Assembly (NCBI RefSeq): GCF_019048525.1
Contig: NZ_CP077369.1
Coordinates: forward strand, 682,001 to 746,000
Length of the DNA stretch: 64,000 nucleotides
DNA from: Acinetobacter lwoffii
Lineage (GTDB): Bacteria > Pseudomonadota > Gammaproteobacteria > Pseudomonadales > Moraxellaceae
Direction: 5' to 3'
Positions 19,334 to 30,000 of this stretch are shown here, one piece after another. Numbering within the stretch: position 1 is the stretch's first letter; every line of letters begins with the position of its first letter. Both the position numbers and the translations under genes were made by a program. The notes under the pieces were generated by a model. The model saw only the letters and a program-made list of their open reading frames with translations. It was not told where the DNA came from and did no database searches.

Positions 19334-21645
19334 TGTCAGAATCCAACCCAACCCATCAAAATATTGCTGATATTCCAGGGGTATCATTAAAACAGACATT
19401 GGAAAAACTCTTTGGTGATGAGCAGCTCCAACGTACCGAACATATTCAATATGTTGCTGATTTACTGACTTCGCACCCAACTGATCAATGTCTGGAAGGA
19501 CTGAATCTCGATCTATTAGATTTTGATCTAGAAACCAATTCTGTTGTTGCTAGACCAGCTGCATTGGTCTCCTCTCGAAAACATACTGTTAGCGCAACAC
19601 CAGTTACTTGGTATGTGAACTCAATTGCACAATTAGCAGAGTCGGAAGAAAACGCTTTAATCTGGAATATCCTGGTCTTAAAAGCAGCAATCTATTTAAT
19701 TGCCCTTCCAGACATTAAACCTGAGCTTTTTAAAGAAGACTACACTGAACATTTCAATACTGTAAAACGCTTATTTCAACGCTTCCGTGTGGCCAATAGG
19801 GTTCTGAATCCCGATAAAGAATATCAAAATACACGCGAATACATGATCCTTTGGGAAAAGCATCTTAAAGATCCTACGCTTTCGTTAACTGAATTTGTTC
19901 AATATTTAAGTAATTTCAATACAGATCCATCCAATGATTTTGAAAAAAATCTACTGAATAATCTACGCATTACATTTACTTATATTTTAAACAATAAGGC
20001 CAAAATTGCCAAAGCGAGCATCGAGACTCAACTTCAACATGATTTTTTAGATGAAGATCAGCTGATTGTAGAAAGTTCAGAAATTAAAAAAGGTCAAAAG
20101 TCTAAAGCTCTTAATATAGAAGAACAATTAGATGACCAAGATACACGTCAAATACTTGTAGACCCAACCATCGTTACCCCCCTTGCTGCATATTCAGAAT
20201 CCGGCCAAAGCTATGTGCTGCCTCTGGTTGCCAAACATATTCAACGGAAAGAACATTTGCTGCCATACAGCAGCCTCTTTCCTAATACCACAAGCATAAG
20301 TGCCCTAATTACTGAACTATATAAAAATTACATTGTTGAGGTTAAAGAAGACTCTAAAGACAAGGATAAAGAAATCAAAAAAAAGAAGGCATCCTTGATC
20401 CTGATGCTGTCATTTCTGACAGGAAATAAAATCCAGGAGTGGCTCCGTCTACAAAGTAAACGTGCTAAAAATTTAAATGCTCGCCAACAGATCAAGCAAA
20501 GCAATGGACAATATTATCTGAGAAGTAAATTTTCAATTTTTGAAAATAAGGATTTTGCTTATCCAGAGGGCTTGCTCAACCAAACAGTTCATCTGGACAT
20601 CCCGATCCCGAATTCATTTATTGAATCTCTGCGAGACGGTGACCCCGTTAAGGAAGAGGACCTTCAGCAACATTTGAAACAGCTGAGAGCCAAATTTTAT
20701 ATTCCAAAATTATCACTAATAAGAATTGGCTCTCTTTTACATCAGACTATTTTGCAACGCACTGGAAATAAACAGCTTGCTGACCTTCTCACTGGTATTG
20801 ATGCCAATAAGTCTTCTTCTACTTCTTATTGTCATCAAAATATCCTGACTTTACAGACTGAATATGTCTCAATTTTAAAAGAGCTGTGTGAGTCGTTATC
20901 CGATGAATACCAGAATATTGAATATGCTGCAGAAAAAAACTTTGGAAGCCGCAAAGCACCTACTTCAAATGTGATTCAAAATATCTTTGCCACTCTCAAA
21001 TTCAGAATAATTTCACAAAAAGAAGACGACTGGATAGCAATTTTTAATCACTATAATCTGTGGATGTGGCATTTCTTGTTGCTCTTTACTGCTGCACGAC
21101 CCGTCGCTGAATTTCCAGGTTTTTTAAAAAGCTTTAACCTGAAAAGAAAAATATGCATGGTTTCTGATAAGGAGGTGGGTGGGCGTCAAGGCTATGGACG
21201 TTTAATTCCACTAGGTCATTTTGTTGTACAAGAACTCCAGAAATTCATAGATTTTTTACATTATTTTAAAACTCAAATTGCTCCTAGTCAGCCAGAAATT
21301 CCACAACATATTCAACAAATTTTAGAGAGCAAGCTCCCACTATTGAATATCTTTCAGGATGGTCAATGGTACCCCTTAAGGCCTTCGATTATAAAAAAAT
21401 CTAACCCTGAGTTAAGTTTGCTACATGAAAACTGGCACCGGCATACTGCCCGTGCGTTTCTCAGCCATAAAATTAGCGAAATTGAAATTTTAGCTTTATT
21501 CGGTCATGAACCGATGCAGCAAGAAGCTGCTCATCCTTATTCCAGCTTATCTATTTCACAATATTCAAGCATTGCCCATGTTCTTGAACAAATGAAAGAT
21601 CATTTTCAAATTACCGGTATTGAACTCGATGTCCTCATCCAATAA
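19333..21645 (+). CDS. Large tyrosine recombinase-like protein (GmtY-like candidate)
   Basis: The protein has about 770 residues. ATG 19333 overlaps the previous stop; ATG 19321, four codons upstream, is also possible. The C-terminal third shows a tyrosine-recombinase fold: an arginine box (LFTAARPVAEF, about residue 586), RHTARAFLSHKI (about 701), LFGHEP (about 722), and a Tyr shortly after. The first His of the usual HxxR box appears to be Asn (ENWHRHTAR), which may alter catalysis. The long N-terminal region is of unknown role, with a charged segment (KEDSKDKDKEIKKKK). The gene lies between a small gene and a second, larger recombinase with overlapping starts, which implies they act together in excision or integration. 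Confidence 0.7.
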   Translation: MSESNPTHQNIADIPGVSLKQTLEKLFGDEQLQRTEHIQYVADLLTSHPTDQCLEGLNLDLLDFDLETNSVVARPAALVSSRKHTVSATPVTWYVNSIAQLAESEENALIWNILVLKAAIYLIALPDIKPELFKEDYTEHFNTVKRLFQRFRVANRVLNPDKEYQNTREYMILWEKHLKDPTLSLTEFVQYLSNFNTDPSNDFEKNLLNNLRITFTYILNNKAKIAKASIETQLQHDFLDEDQLIVESSEIKKGQKSKALNIEEQLDDQDTRQILVDPTIVTPLAAYSESGQSYVLPLVAKHIQRKEHLLPYSSLFPNTTSISALITELYKNYIVEVKEDSKDKDKEIKKKKASLILMLSFLTGNKIQEWLRLQSKRAKNLNARQQIKQSNGQYYLRSKFSIFENKDFAYPEGLLNQTVHLDIPIPNSFIESLRDGDPVKEEDLQQHLKQLRAKFYIPKLSLIRIGSLLHQTILQRTGNKQLADLLTGIDANKSSSTSYCHQNILTLQTEYVSILKELCESLSDEYQNIEYAAEKNFGSRKAPTSNVIQNIFATLKFRIISQKEDDWIAIFNHYNLWMWHFLLLFTAARPVAEFPGFLKSFNLKRKICMVSDKEVGGRQGYGRLIPLGHFVVQELQKFIDFLHYFKTQIAPSQPEIPQHIQQILESKLPLLNIFQDGQWYPLRPSIIKKSNPELSLLHENWHRHTARAFLSHKISEIEILALFGHEPMQQEAAHPYSSLSISQYSSIAHVLEQMKDHFQITGIELDVLIQ

Positions 21646-24600
21646 ACGAACTAAGCAAGCTCGACCACTATATGCAGAAAATCGTAGAAAACAAATTCGT
21701 CTTGAGAAAGAGAAATCTCCTCGATCGGATGTAGAAAAGGAATTAATTCAATATTTCCAAGAAATAGAACTAGAACAAAAAGAACATCTTGAATCCTTAT
21801 ATCCCGCAATTTATGAGTTTATTAAACGCAAAGCTCCAAGCTTGGCCTGGAAAAAATATGCACATGAGCTTTTTCGGTCATATATCAAGCAAATCAATTT
21901 AAATCGTCGTGAGACTTTGCCCCTACCGAATCTGACATTTGAGATGAAGCGTGATCAACCAGTTTTTACCATGGACTGGATCGAGAAGGGACAGCAGGTT
22001 GATGAAGTTCTTGATAAGCTTTGGGACTACTGGATTCTAGCAAAAGATAGCAAGACATTTTCTGATGATGAAATCATTGGAAATATTGTTATTTCTGCCA
22101 TGCTTTATTCCGGCTTAAATCAAAAAGCGTCTTTAGAAGCTTTGCTTGAACACTTAAAAGATCCGGCAAAAATCAGAAAGATCGAAGATCTGAACATTAT
22201 ATTTTTAGAACCGCTCTCTCCCTCTTATGGAGATCTATTTATTGATGAAAAAACCATTCGTAAATCGCGTAATTTTATTCCTGATCAAATCACCCGCTTA
22301 TGGTTAATTCATTTTAATAGCAGAAATATTCGTACAGTAAACCAGAATGTAGAAGATTATCTACAGCTTATTTTTAATAAGATTAAGTTACCATTTAATC
22401 TTAAAACTTATAAATTATTACGCGACTACGCCAACTTTAACTGGATGCAACTCCCGAAAGTTGACATTGATCCTGCTCTCTCACAATGTCTTATAGAAAA
22501 TACTGCAACCTGTGGCTTATCAGAAATAGAATTTGAAAGATTTCTTCATCCAAAATTTAAATATCAGCAGGACACTCTTACTGATTCAGATGTAGAAAAA
22601 TCACCATCTATTGTGGGTAAATCTTACTCCAATGATGACATTCAGCAAGCTTTGGATGATGTTATAAAGATTCACAAAGACCTTTTACAACTGATTCGTA
22701 CATCACAAACTGATCAAGCCATTGATGTATTAATCATTAAATATTGTCTTGAAAATACTGATAAATTTAATGAGTACAGTAAACGTGTCGCCTTATGGCT
22801 CATCAGCCTTTATAAACCAGAATTAGAACAGATTCAGCAACTGGCTGAACGTTTTAATTTTTGCGTAAACCAATTTCAAAAAGCGTTTCAGCAGAATAGA
22901 CCGTTAGCAGATAGTTCGATTTACACTTATTACTCCCGTATTGCTGAGCCCTGGCTCACCCATTCCTTACAATATCTAGATAGCGAAGATGATCTGAATA
23001 CGAACCTAGCGAAGATCTACCAACAAATTATTACGAACACCCGTCTCGCAGATGAAGCAGGCCAACCTGAATTTAAAAAATCCAGAGGTCAAACCAGCAG
23101 GATGTTGAAGCGCTTCCATAGCTTTCAACGAACAGTTTTCGAAGCTGAATCTCTCGAATTAGAATCACTCACCATACAAAATAGGCCTAGAGCCCGTATT
23201 ATTGGCCCTTTGACTTATCAAGCTTTCATGAACAAGTTAGATGTCTTATTTGCAGGTTCTGATAGTCAAGAAAATATGTATAAAACATTAAAAATCATCT
23301 ATATCTTAGCTTACCGAACCGGTATGCGTATTAATGAAATTCTGGGCTTACGTGTGCGGGATATCGAGGGTTTGAGTCGTCTATCAGTATGGATTCAGCC
23401 CTACGGCTCAAAAAAGAAAGGAAACTTACATCAACTTAAAACAGATAGTGCTGAACGCAAAGTTCCTGTGTATTGCTTATTAAAAACCGATGAATATCAA
23501 CTATTTCATAATCATGTAGTCGAGCAACGTTTACTCAATCAGCAAAACTTATACTTATTCCGTAATTGGAATGAAAATAGCAAGCTGAACAAACATACGG
23601 TGACAACACCTTTTAGAATGATTATGAACGAGCTTTTTAAAACTCATGATTATTCTTTTCACTCATTTCGACACACGGCTGCCAATCACTTATCCGTTCT
23701 GCTCAACTGCGATTACGCTCCCCTAGTCAAGAATCTGACGGATTATACTGAAGAACAATATCAGTCCATTCGGACAGAGTTACTCCGTCATACACATGGT
23801 CAAAATCATTGGTTTATGATTGCCCATTTACTGGGTCACATTGACCCTACAGAAACTTTTAAAAGTTATATTCATCTAAGCTACCTGATTGCTGGGCATA
23901 AAATACTGAAATATCACCCAGACATCGATACTCAACTGGCAAAAAAGATGATGGGCTACCTACCTTCTTTCAAATTTTTAAACACAGTAAAAGATTCTGC
24001 TCCATTCAATTTCGAAAAGCATGCTGGTCATTTAAGTCAGCAGTTACTCAACGATCAAACTGACTGGTTAAAAAGTAACGTAGAAGACATTCTAGATGAG
24101 GTTTCATTTAACTCAAAGCATCATGATTTTTTTAAATATTTCGCGGGAACAAAAGAATCCAAAGTTTCATTTGCATGGTTTTTTAAGTGCCTAAATTTAC
24201 TGGAAATTCATCATGATCCAGATCGGGTATCACAAGAAATGAGTTTACCTGTCGAACTGGTTAACTACTGGTATGAAAATGCCAAACAACTGGGCCAACT
24301 CAAGTCTCAAAAAAACAACCCAAGGTTATTTGATCTCAACAACACAAATCATCTGGATAAACCTTTGAAACCCTCGATGATAGATACCGCTGAAGAGCGC
24401 AAAGCAAGGAACTATTTCTTTGAAAATATTCAAAATATCTTTGAAAAAAAGCCAGATCAAATAAAAGCGGTGCTTGAGACATTTTTAAGTCGTGTTACAG
24501 TTTCGCATACCGGCATTCATTATCGCTGGAATAAAATTGATCAATTGGAATCATTTTATTGCAAGGTAAAAGACCTGTTTCCCCATCAATTTTGGCATTT

Positions 24601-24844
24601 GCTTGGACAAGACTTGGTACAATTGCTAGATAAAAAGAAACAACCTTTATTACTGAAGCTGGCTAAATCGAGCACAACAGAGCATCCTACGACTCAAGAA
24701 GATTATGTTCGTCTCCAGCTTTACTCGACAAAAGATGCCAAAGCACTGGCCGCATTTAAATTTTGCTTACATCTAGCTTGTATTGGCAGACCTCGATCTC
24801 TTGAACTGCAAGTTGAAGGTCTAAAAATCACTACATGCGATTAA
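21629..24844 (+). CDS. Very large tyrosine recombinase/integrase (GmtZ-like candidate)
   Basis: The start at ATG 21629 gives 1071 residues and overlaps the previous gene by 17 bp. TTG 21620 is a weaker alternative. A full tyrosine-recombinase catalytic set is visible: Arg in YRTGMRINEILGL (about residue 565), Lys in LKTDSAERKVPV, HSFRH (about 677), LLGHIDPTETF (about 733) and Tyr in FKSYIHLSY (about 746). A large N-terminal part (about 500 residues) and a C-terminal extension (about 300 residues) flank the domain. This is far larger than a phage integrase and similar in plan to the third protein of recombinase trios. It is followed immediately by IS debris, so the element's other edge is unclear. 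Confidence 0.75.
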   Translation: MSSSNKRTKQARPLYAENRRKQIRLEKEKSPRSDVEKELIQYFQEIELEQKEHLESLYPAIYEFIKRKAPSLAWKKYAHELFRSYIKQINLNRRETLPLPNLTFEMKRDQPVFTMDWIEKGQQVDEVLDKLWDYWILAKDSKTFSDDEIIGNIVISAMLYSGLNQKASLEALLEHLKDPAKIRKIEDLNIIFLEPLSPSYGDLFIDEKTIRKSRNFIPDQITRLWLIHFNSRNIRTVNQNVEDYLQLIFNKIKLPFNLKTYKLLRDYANFNWMQLPKVDIDPALSQCLIENTATCGLSEIEFERFLHPKFKYQQDTLTDSDVEKSPSIVGKSYSNDDIQQALDDVIKIHKDLLQLIRTSQTDQAIDVLIIKYCLENTDKFNEYSKRVALWLISLYKPELEQIQQLAERFNFCVNQFQKAFQQNRPLADSSIYTYYSRIAEPWLTHSLQYLDSEDDLNTNLAKIYQQIITNTRLADEAGQPEFKKSRGQTSRMLKRFHSFQRTVFEAESLELESLTIQNRPRARIIGPLTYQAFMNKLDVLFAGSDSQENMYKTLKIIYILAYRTGMRINEILGLRVRDIEGLSRLSVWIQPYGSKKKGNLHQLKTDSAERKVPVYCLLKTDEYQLFHNHVVEQRLLNQQNLYLFRNWNENSKLNKHTVTTPFRMIMNELFKTHDYSFHSFRHTAANHLSVLLNCDYAPLVKNLTDYTEEQYQSIRTELLRHTHGQNHWFMIAHLLGHIDPTETFKSYIHLSYLIAGHKILKYHPDIDTQLAKKMMGYLPSFKFLNTVKDSAPFNFEKHAGHLSQQLLNDQTDWLKSNVEDILDEVSFNSKHHDFFKYFAGTKESKVSFAWFFKCLNLLEIHHDPDRVSQEMSLPVELVNYWYENAKQLGQLKSQKNNPRLFDLNNTNHLDKPLKPSMIDTAEERKARNYFFENIQNIFEKKPDQIKAVLETFLSRVTVSHTGIHYRWNKIDQLESFYCKVKDLFPHQFWHLLGQDLVQLLDKKKQPLLLKLAKSSTTEHPTTQEDYVRLQLYSTKDAKALAAFKFCLHLACIGRPRSLELQVEGLKITTCD

Positions 24845-24879
24845 ATAATTTAACCGTTGCTGCCTTATCTAAATGATGT

Positions 24880-24973
24880 GTGCTGAAAAAACAAGAGGTT
24901 TTAACTTGGTAAACTATACATACTCATCAGGAGTTTATCATGAGCAAGAAACACAAGACGTATACGGCAGAAT
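24880..24973 (+). mobile_element. IS3-family remnant: leader and first codons of OrfA
   Basis: After a leader with CAGGAG, ATG at about 24940 begins MSKKHKTYTAE, the usual start of an IS3-family OrfA. It is cut at 24973 by the inverted-repeat element that follows. Only a remnant remains. Confidence 0.55.
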
Positions 24974-25298
24974 GAATCGTACCGGGTTTGTCGGAGACCA
25001 ACTTTCCCTGAGATAAGAAGCATCGCTTCGCAAGGAAACATCGAGCAAAACGAGGTCTACATGATTTTCATCATGCTGAGCGAATCAAACGAATTTGGAA
25101 AGAAAGTTCGGGGTGATATGGCGTTCGTAAGGTCTGGCAATAACTGCAACGAGAAGTTATGTTATTGCGCGCTGTACAAGTGCGCTAGGTTATGTGCCAC
25201 CTTTTGTGTTTGAAAAAATGTTCGATGATAAGATTAACACGTTAGGTCAGGTGGCCTAACTTAAATAAAAAAGTCTCCGACAAACCCGGTACGGTTCA
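24974..25298 (+). mobile_element. Internally deleted IS3-family element (about 325 bp, MITE-like)
   Basis: The ends are 25-bp inverted repeats at 24974-24998 and 25273-25297 (core CCGTACCGGGTTTGTCGGAG... with one mismatch). Inside, plus-strand fragments read RIKRIWKESSG then YGVRKVWQ (IS3 OrfB), with in-frame stops, followed by ALGYVPPFVFEKMF near the OrfB C-terminus. The central transposase is missing. It cannot move by itself. The same terminal sequence recurs at 56088-56107. Confidence 0.75.
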
Positions 25299-25379
25299 AT
25301 GCAAAATCAACAACAATTTGAACACCCATTTCTCATACAAGTAGGGCTATTTTACAGATCGAAATGATAAATTCATAAA

Positions 25380-25432
25380 TTGCTTTTCAAAAAAAAAGCA
25401 ACTAATATGCTTCTTATACCACCAAAAAGCAA
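25380..25432 (+). promoter_or_regulatory. Candidate hipBA promoter with operator-like inverted repeat
   Basis: TTGCTT (25380-25385) and TAATAT (25403-25408) are 17 bp apart. The spacer contains an inverted repeat TTGCTTTT (25380-25387) / AAAAGCAA (25394-25401), and a third half-site AAAAGCAA lies at 25425-25432, just before the hipB start. This fits autorepression by HipB, which is known for HipBA systems. Prediction by eye. Confidence 0.5.
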
Positions 25433-25437
25433 TAAAT

Positions 25438-25755
25438 ATGTCTACACTAAATAAGTCTTTACTACAGCAAGTCAAAAAAAGACGAACCCTATTGGGTTTA
25501 AAGCAAGTTGATATGCAATCACGTACAGGCATTTCAAGACAGCAGTACCAAAAACTGGAAAGTCAAGGCAATCCTCGATTAGATACCTTAGAAATTATTG
25601 CGGCAGGACTAAATGCTCAACTGATGCTCATCCCAGATGATAAGGTTCATTTGATTAGACAATTATTGAATGATGAAATTAAAGTCACTATTGAAGATCA
25701 AGATGACTTAATGTCTAACCCATGGAAAGGTCTTCTCGGAGGAGAGGAACCATGA
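25438..25755 (+). CDS. hipB: HipB-type XRE antitoxin/repressor
   Basis: This 105-residue protein has an N-terminal helix-turn-helix of the XRE family (residues about 10-65; RRTLLGLKQVDMQSRTGISR then QQYQKLESQGNP). Its stop overlaps the hipA start (ATGA), a typical antitoxin-toxin arrangement that ensures coupled translation. HipB proteins bind the operator and neutralise HipA. The inverted repeats just upstream are likely its binding sites. The start at ATG 25438 follows the predicted promoter closely. Confidence 0.85.
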   Translation: MSTLNKSLLQQVKKRRTLLGLKQVDMQSRTGISRQQYQKLESQGNPRLDTLEIIAAGLNAQLMLIPDDKVHLIRQLLNDEIKVTIEDQDDLMSNPWKGLLGGEEP

Positions 25756-27041
25756 ATACTGTTGCAGTCCTGAAATTAACATTACATCACGTTGTCGTTG
25801 GATACTTGGCAGGATTTCAGAGCGGAAAAAATATTCTGGTTTTCACAGATTCTTTTCACTTGGATCAGCAACGTCCGACCTTGAGCTTGCTTACTTCCCC
25901 TTTATATCCTCAAGCGGATAAGATTTTAGAAAAGACCTATGTTACACATCAGCGCTTACACCCCTTGCTATCAAATCTGCTACCAGAAGGTGCATTACGC
26001 GAACTCATAGCACAAAGCCTCAAAATACATATAGACAATGAATTTCAGTTATTGGCAGCTTTAGGTCATGACTTACCTGGGGCACTGATTGCAACCCCAG
26101 TAGATCCAGAAGAAATCCCAGATGGAATAAAATTTAAGCTTCAGATCTCGAATCCAGATCAGATATTAAAACAAGAGATTCGGACAAATAATAAGTTTTC
26201 CTTGGCTGGCGTCCAAATGAAGTTTTCCATGAAAGCCAAAGATGGGCGTTTTACATTAGCACAGGCAACGGAATCCAGCCTACTCGGTGATTGGATTGTC
26301 AAAACTCCTTCTACCAGACATGCTTTTGTTCCGCTGAATGAATACTCTATGATGATCCTTGCCAAAATGGTCGGAATAGATATCCCAGAGATTCGTTTGG
26401 TAGATATGGCACTCTTACAAGACCTTCCACCATTAAATCTACCCCAAGAGCAATATGCTTTTGCAATTAAGAGATTCGATAGGCAGAGTACTGCTAATAC
26501 TACAGAGCTTATTCATATTGAAGATTTTGCTCAGATCTTTGGTTCATATCCACACCAGAAATACAGCACCACAAATTATGAGCAGATCGGTAAGATCATT
26601 TATCACTATTCAGATAACAAAATTATTGATATTCAGCAATTTGCCAGCCGTTTACTCGTCAATATTTTACTCGCCAATGGAGATGCGCACTTAAAAAACT
26701 GGAGTATGATTTATCATGATAAAAGTGCACCCAGATTATCTCCCGCATACGATATATTAATGACCAGTGTATATATTGAAAATGAGCGTCATTTCGCATT
26801 AAATCTTGCCAAAAATAAAGATTGGTATTTAGCTGAGATGAAACACTTTGAAGAATGGGCTGAAAAAGTCGGTGTTCCATGGCGTGTTATTGAAAAACAA
26901 CTTCACGCGATCATGGACAAAGCACGGTCAGTATGGCCAGTGCTATTACTAGACTTACCTATGATTTCTGTTCATAAAGAAAAATTAAGAGAACATTGGA
27001 AAAAATTGCATCCAGACTTTCAGATACTTACAGATGATTAG
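25752..27041 (+). CDS. hipA: HipA-type serine/threonine kinase toxin
   Basis: The start is ATG 25752, preceded by the ribosome site GGAGGAGAGG, giving 429 residues. The typical HipA N-terminal region (LHPLLSNLLPEGALR) is followed by the kinase signatures LAGVQMKFSM (about residue 150), NGDAHLKNWS (about 309, catalytic Asp) and SPAYDIL (Mg-binding Asp). HipA kinases phosphorylate an aminoacyl-tRNA synthetase (GltX in E. coli) and cause dormancy. The protein looks complete, with all key motifs present. It forms an operon with hipB and is convergent with the SNF2 helicase gene, 18 bp away. Confidence 0.9.
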   Translation: MNTVAVLKLTLHHVVVGYLAGFQSGKNILVFTDSFHLDQQRPTLSLLTSPLYPQADKILEKTYVTHQRLHPLLSNLLPEGALRELIAQSLKIHIDNEFQLLAALGHDLPGALIATPVDPEEIPDGIKFKLQISNPDQILKQEIRTNNKFSLAGVQMKFSMKAKDGRFTLAQATESSLLGDWIVKTPSTRHAFVPLNEYSMMILAKMVGIDIPEIRLVDMALLQDLPPLNLPQEQYAFAIKRFDRQSTANTTELIHIEDFAQIFGSYPHQKYSTTNYEQIGKIIYHYSDNKIIDIQQFASRLLVNILLANGDAHLKNWSMIYHDKSAPRLSPAYDILMTSVYIENERHFALNLAKNKDWYLAEMKHFEEWAEKVGVPWRVIEKQLHAIMDKARSVWPVLLLDLPMISVHKEKLREHWKKLHPDFQILTDD

Positions 27042-27059
27042 AGGAAACCTGTAACCAAG

Positions 27060-30000
27060 CTAAAATTTCTCAAACAATTTCATCACATCATTTTCCGTCA
27101 GTTTCGCTTCTCCCTCATGATCTGTGCTTAGAATAGACTGTGCCAGTTCTGCTTTATTCTGCTGCAAGGCAATAATTTTTTCTTCTATGCTTTTATTGGT
27201 AATCAGCTTATACACAAATACCGGCTTGTCCTGTCCAATCCGCCATGCACGATCTGAAGCTTGATCTTCAGCAGCAGGGTTCCACCATGGATCATAGTGA
27301 ATGACCGTATCTGCGGCAGTTAGATTCAGACCAACCCCTCCTGCTTTCAGACTGATTAAAAATACCGGCACTTGTCCAGACTGAAATGCTGTAATGACTT
27401 CATCTCGCTTTTTGGTCTTTCCAGTCAGCTTCACATAGCCAATTTTTGCGTGATAGAGCTGTTGTTCAATCAGTTCCAACATTGAGGTAAACTGAGAGAA
27501 AATAAGAATTTTTCGTCCCTCTTCCACCATTGGAACAACCATATCCATCAACTGTTCAAGTTTGGCAGAATACGCCTGCCCGGTTTTAACTGAATCCAGT
27601 TTCAGCAAGCTAGGATGACAACAGACCTGACGCAGCTTCAGCAAGGCATCTAAAATTTGGATTTGACTACGCTTAAAGCCTTTTTCTGCCACAATTTTCT
27701 GAATATTTGCCTGCATCGTGGCGCGAACAGCCTCGTATAGCTTGGATTGCTGCTCATTCATGTCAATATTGACTTCAATCGTGGTTTTTTCAGGCAATTC
27801 CTTGGCAACGTCAGTTTTCAAGCGACGTAAAATAAAGGGTTTAATGCGGTTTACCAACTTTTGCCTTAACTGCTGATCACCGCGTTTTTCAATAGGATAG
27901 CGGTACTTTTTATTAAAGATTTCTTGTGAATATAAAAATCCTGGCATTAGAAAATAAAATAGTGCCCACAGCTCACCCAAATGATTTTCCATAGGTGTAC
28001 CAGTTAGACATAGACGATGTCGCGCTGTTAATTGCCGTACTACCTGTGCAGCTTTGGCACGCGGATTTTTAATATTCTGCGCTTCATCCAGAATGAGTTG
28101 ATGATATTCATATTGCTTCAGTTGCTCTTCATCTCTCGCCAAGAGCGGGTAGGTGGTTAACACAATGTCATAGTGTGAAATCTGCTCAAAATACTGATGG
28201 CGGTCGGGCCCCTGTAGCAGCAATACCTTGAGCTCAGGGGTAAATTTCTCCGCTTCTTTGAACCAGTTATGCATCAGCGATGTGGGTGCAACAATTAAGG
28301 CGGGACTGTCCTGCAAATATCCAGCCTGCTTTTCCATGAGTAAGTGGGCTAAAGTTTGTGCTGTTTTACCCAAACCCATATCATCCGCCAGAATCCCGCC
28401 ATGCTGGGTTTCCCTTAAAAACTGTAACCAGCCTAGGCCCTGCTGCTGGTATGGACGTAATTCCCCCTGAAAACCTTGTGGTGTCGGCAGTTGTTGCTGA
28501 TAGCCTTGTTTGAATTTCTGCGCAAATTGCTGCAGGCGATTACTGACCTGCCACACCATCCCCAGATGATGTTGTAATTCTAATAGTTGACTCGCATCAT
28601 AGCGATCTATGCTACGCTCTTCTTGCTGTAAAATGCTCTGCAGATGCAACAATACCGGCTTAATGTCCTTTGCGGATAAAGCCAAATCTGGTTGATCCGC
28701 TGCAGTTTTCACGGTGAAAATGTGACTGTCATTCAGATGACCAAAAATCCGTGGATCAAGTAAATCAGGCTGTTCTTTCACCAAAGCCACAAGTGCATCG
28801 AGTAAATCATAGCTATTGCCTGCACTGTCCTGAACGGTCGCCCCGATATTGAACCAGTCTTGTTGGCTTTCAGATTCAGTGATGGAAATATTTAAATTTT
28901 CAACATATTGCAGGTTAAAGGGGCTGTTTTCCAGATGCTCTATCTGCCAGCCCATCAACTCCATTTGATTGATGGGCATCAGCTGTTTGATCCAGTCTCC
29001 ATAGAAAGCAAAAACCATAGAATCAAGACGTTGTTTATCCAGTTTTAATTGCTGGTCATAACTAAGATCTTTCACCCACTTCAGTGATTCGACCAATAGC
29101 TGTAAACGCTGGATTGACTGTTGTTCCTGAACTAAGTCCCGAAGCTGTCGCACCATTTTGCCATGCTGCTCACCAATAAAACTGTCGCCTGATGTACCTG
29201 CTTTTATTCTTCCGCCTGCATAGGAGAATTCAATTTCAGCACAAACAGACTCTTCCCATTTCCAATCAAATTTATCTAAAACACCGAAGCGTAAAATTGG
29301 CTGGGGACTACCCTCAAGGACATCAATATGCTGAATAGACTCGGGCTGAGGCAGATTTTTCACGTCTGAATATTGATGAGTCAGTTTCTCAAACTCTGGC
29401 AAGAGCATAGATGGAAGATCAGGCATCTGTAAAAAATGGTACAGAAGATTTGCCGTATATTCACCATATAACTGGCCCACCGTGTTCTGTTGAATATCCA
29501 CATAACATGGTGGATGGCTCGCGAGAATCTGAATATGTGGATTTGATTTCAAATCGAGTCGAATATCACCATTGACCAATTCAATGTTTAAATGCTCTGT
29601 CTGTTTGTTTACACCTTGTTGCCAGATCAGTTCGATGTGATAGCCTTGTTCTGACCATTGAAGTGCAGTATGGCTCTTTTTTTGCCAGTATACATCGCCA
29701 CTTTGAATAAAAGATTTGAAATGCTCCAATAAAATGCTGGAGATATCAAGATTGCTTTGATAAAAGCGTTCGTCACTGTTTATTTTGGCATAATAATAAA
29801 TCTGGTTAAATAATTGTCGTTTTTGTTCAGGTAAAGTCAGATGCTTTCTGGTGATATTTTCATATTGGGTATAATAACTTTCCCCCGCAATTGAGCCATT
29901 TTTAATGCGTCTGGCCTTCTGAACATCAACTGTCAATTTCTTTAAGCTGACAGACTGATCTAGCAGGTAAATTAAATAATTGTTTGTTTTGACAGATTGC

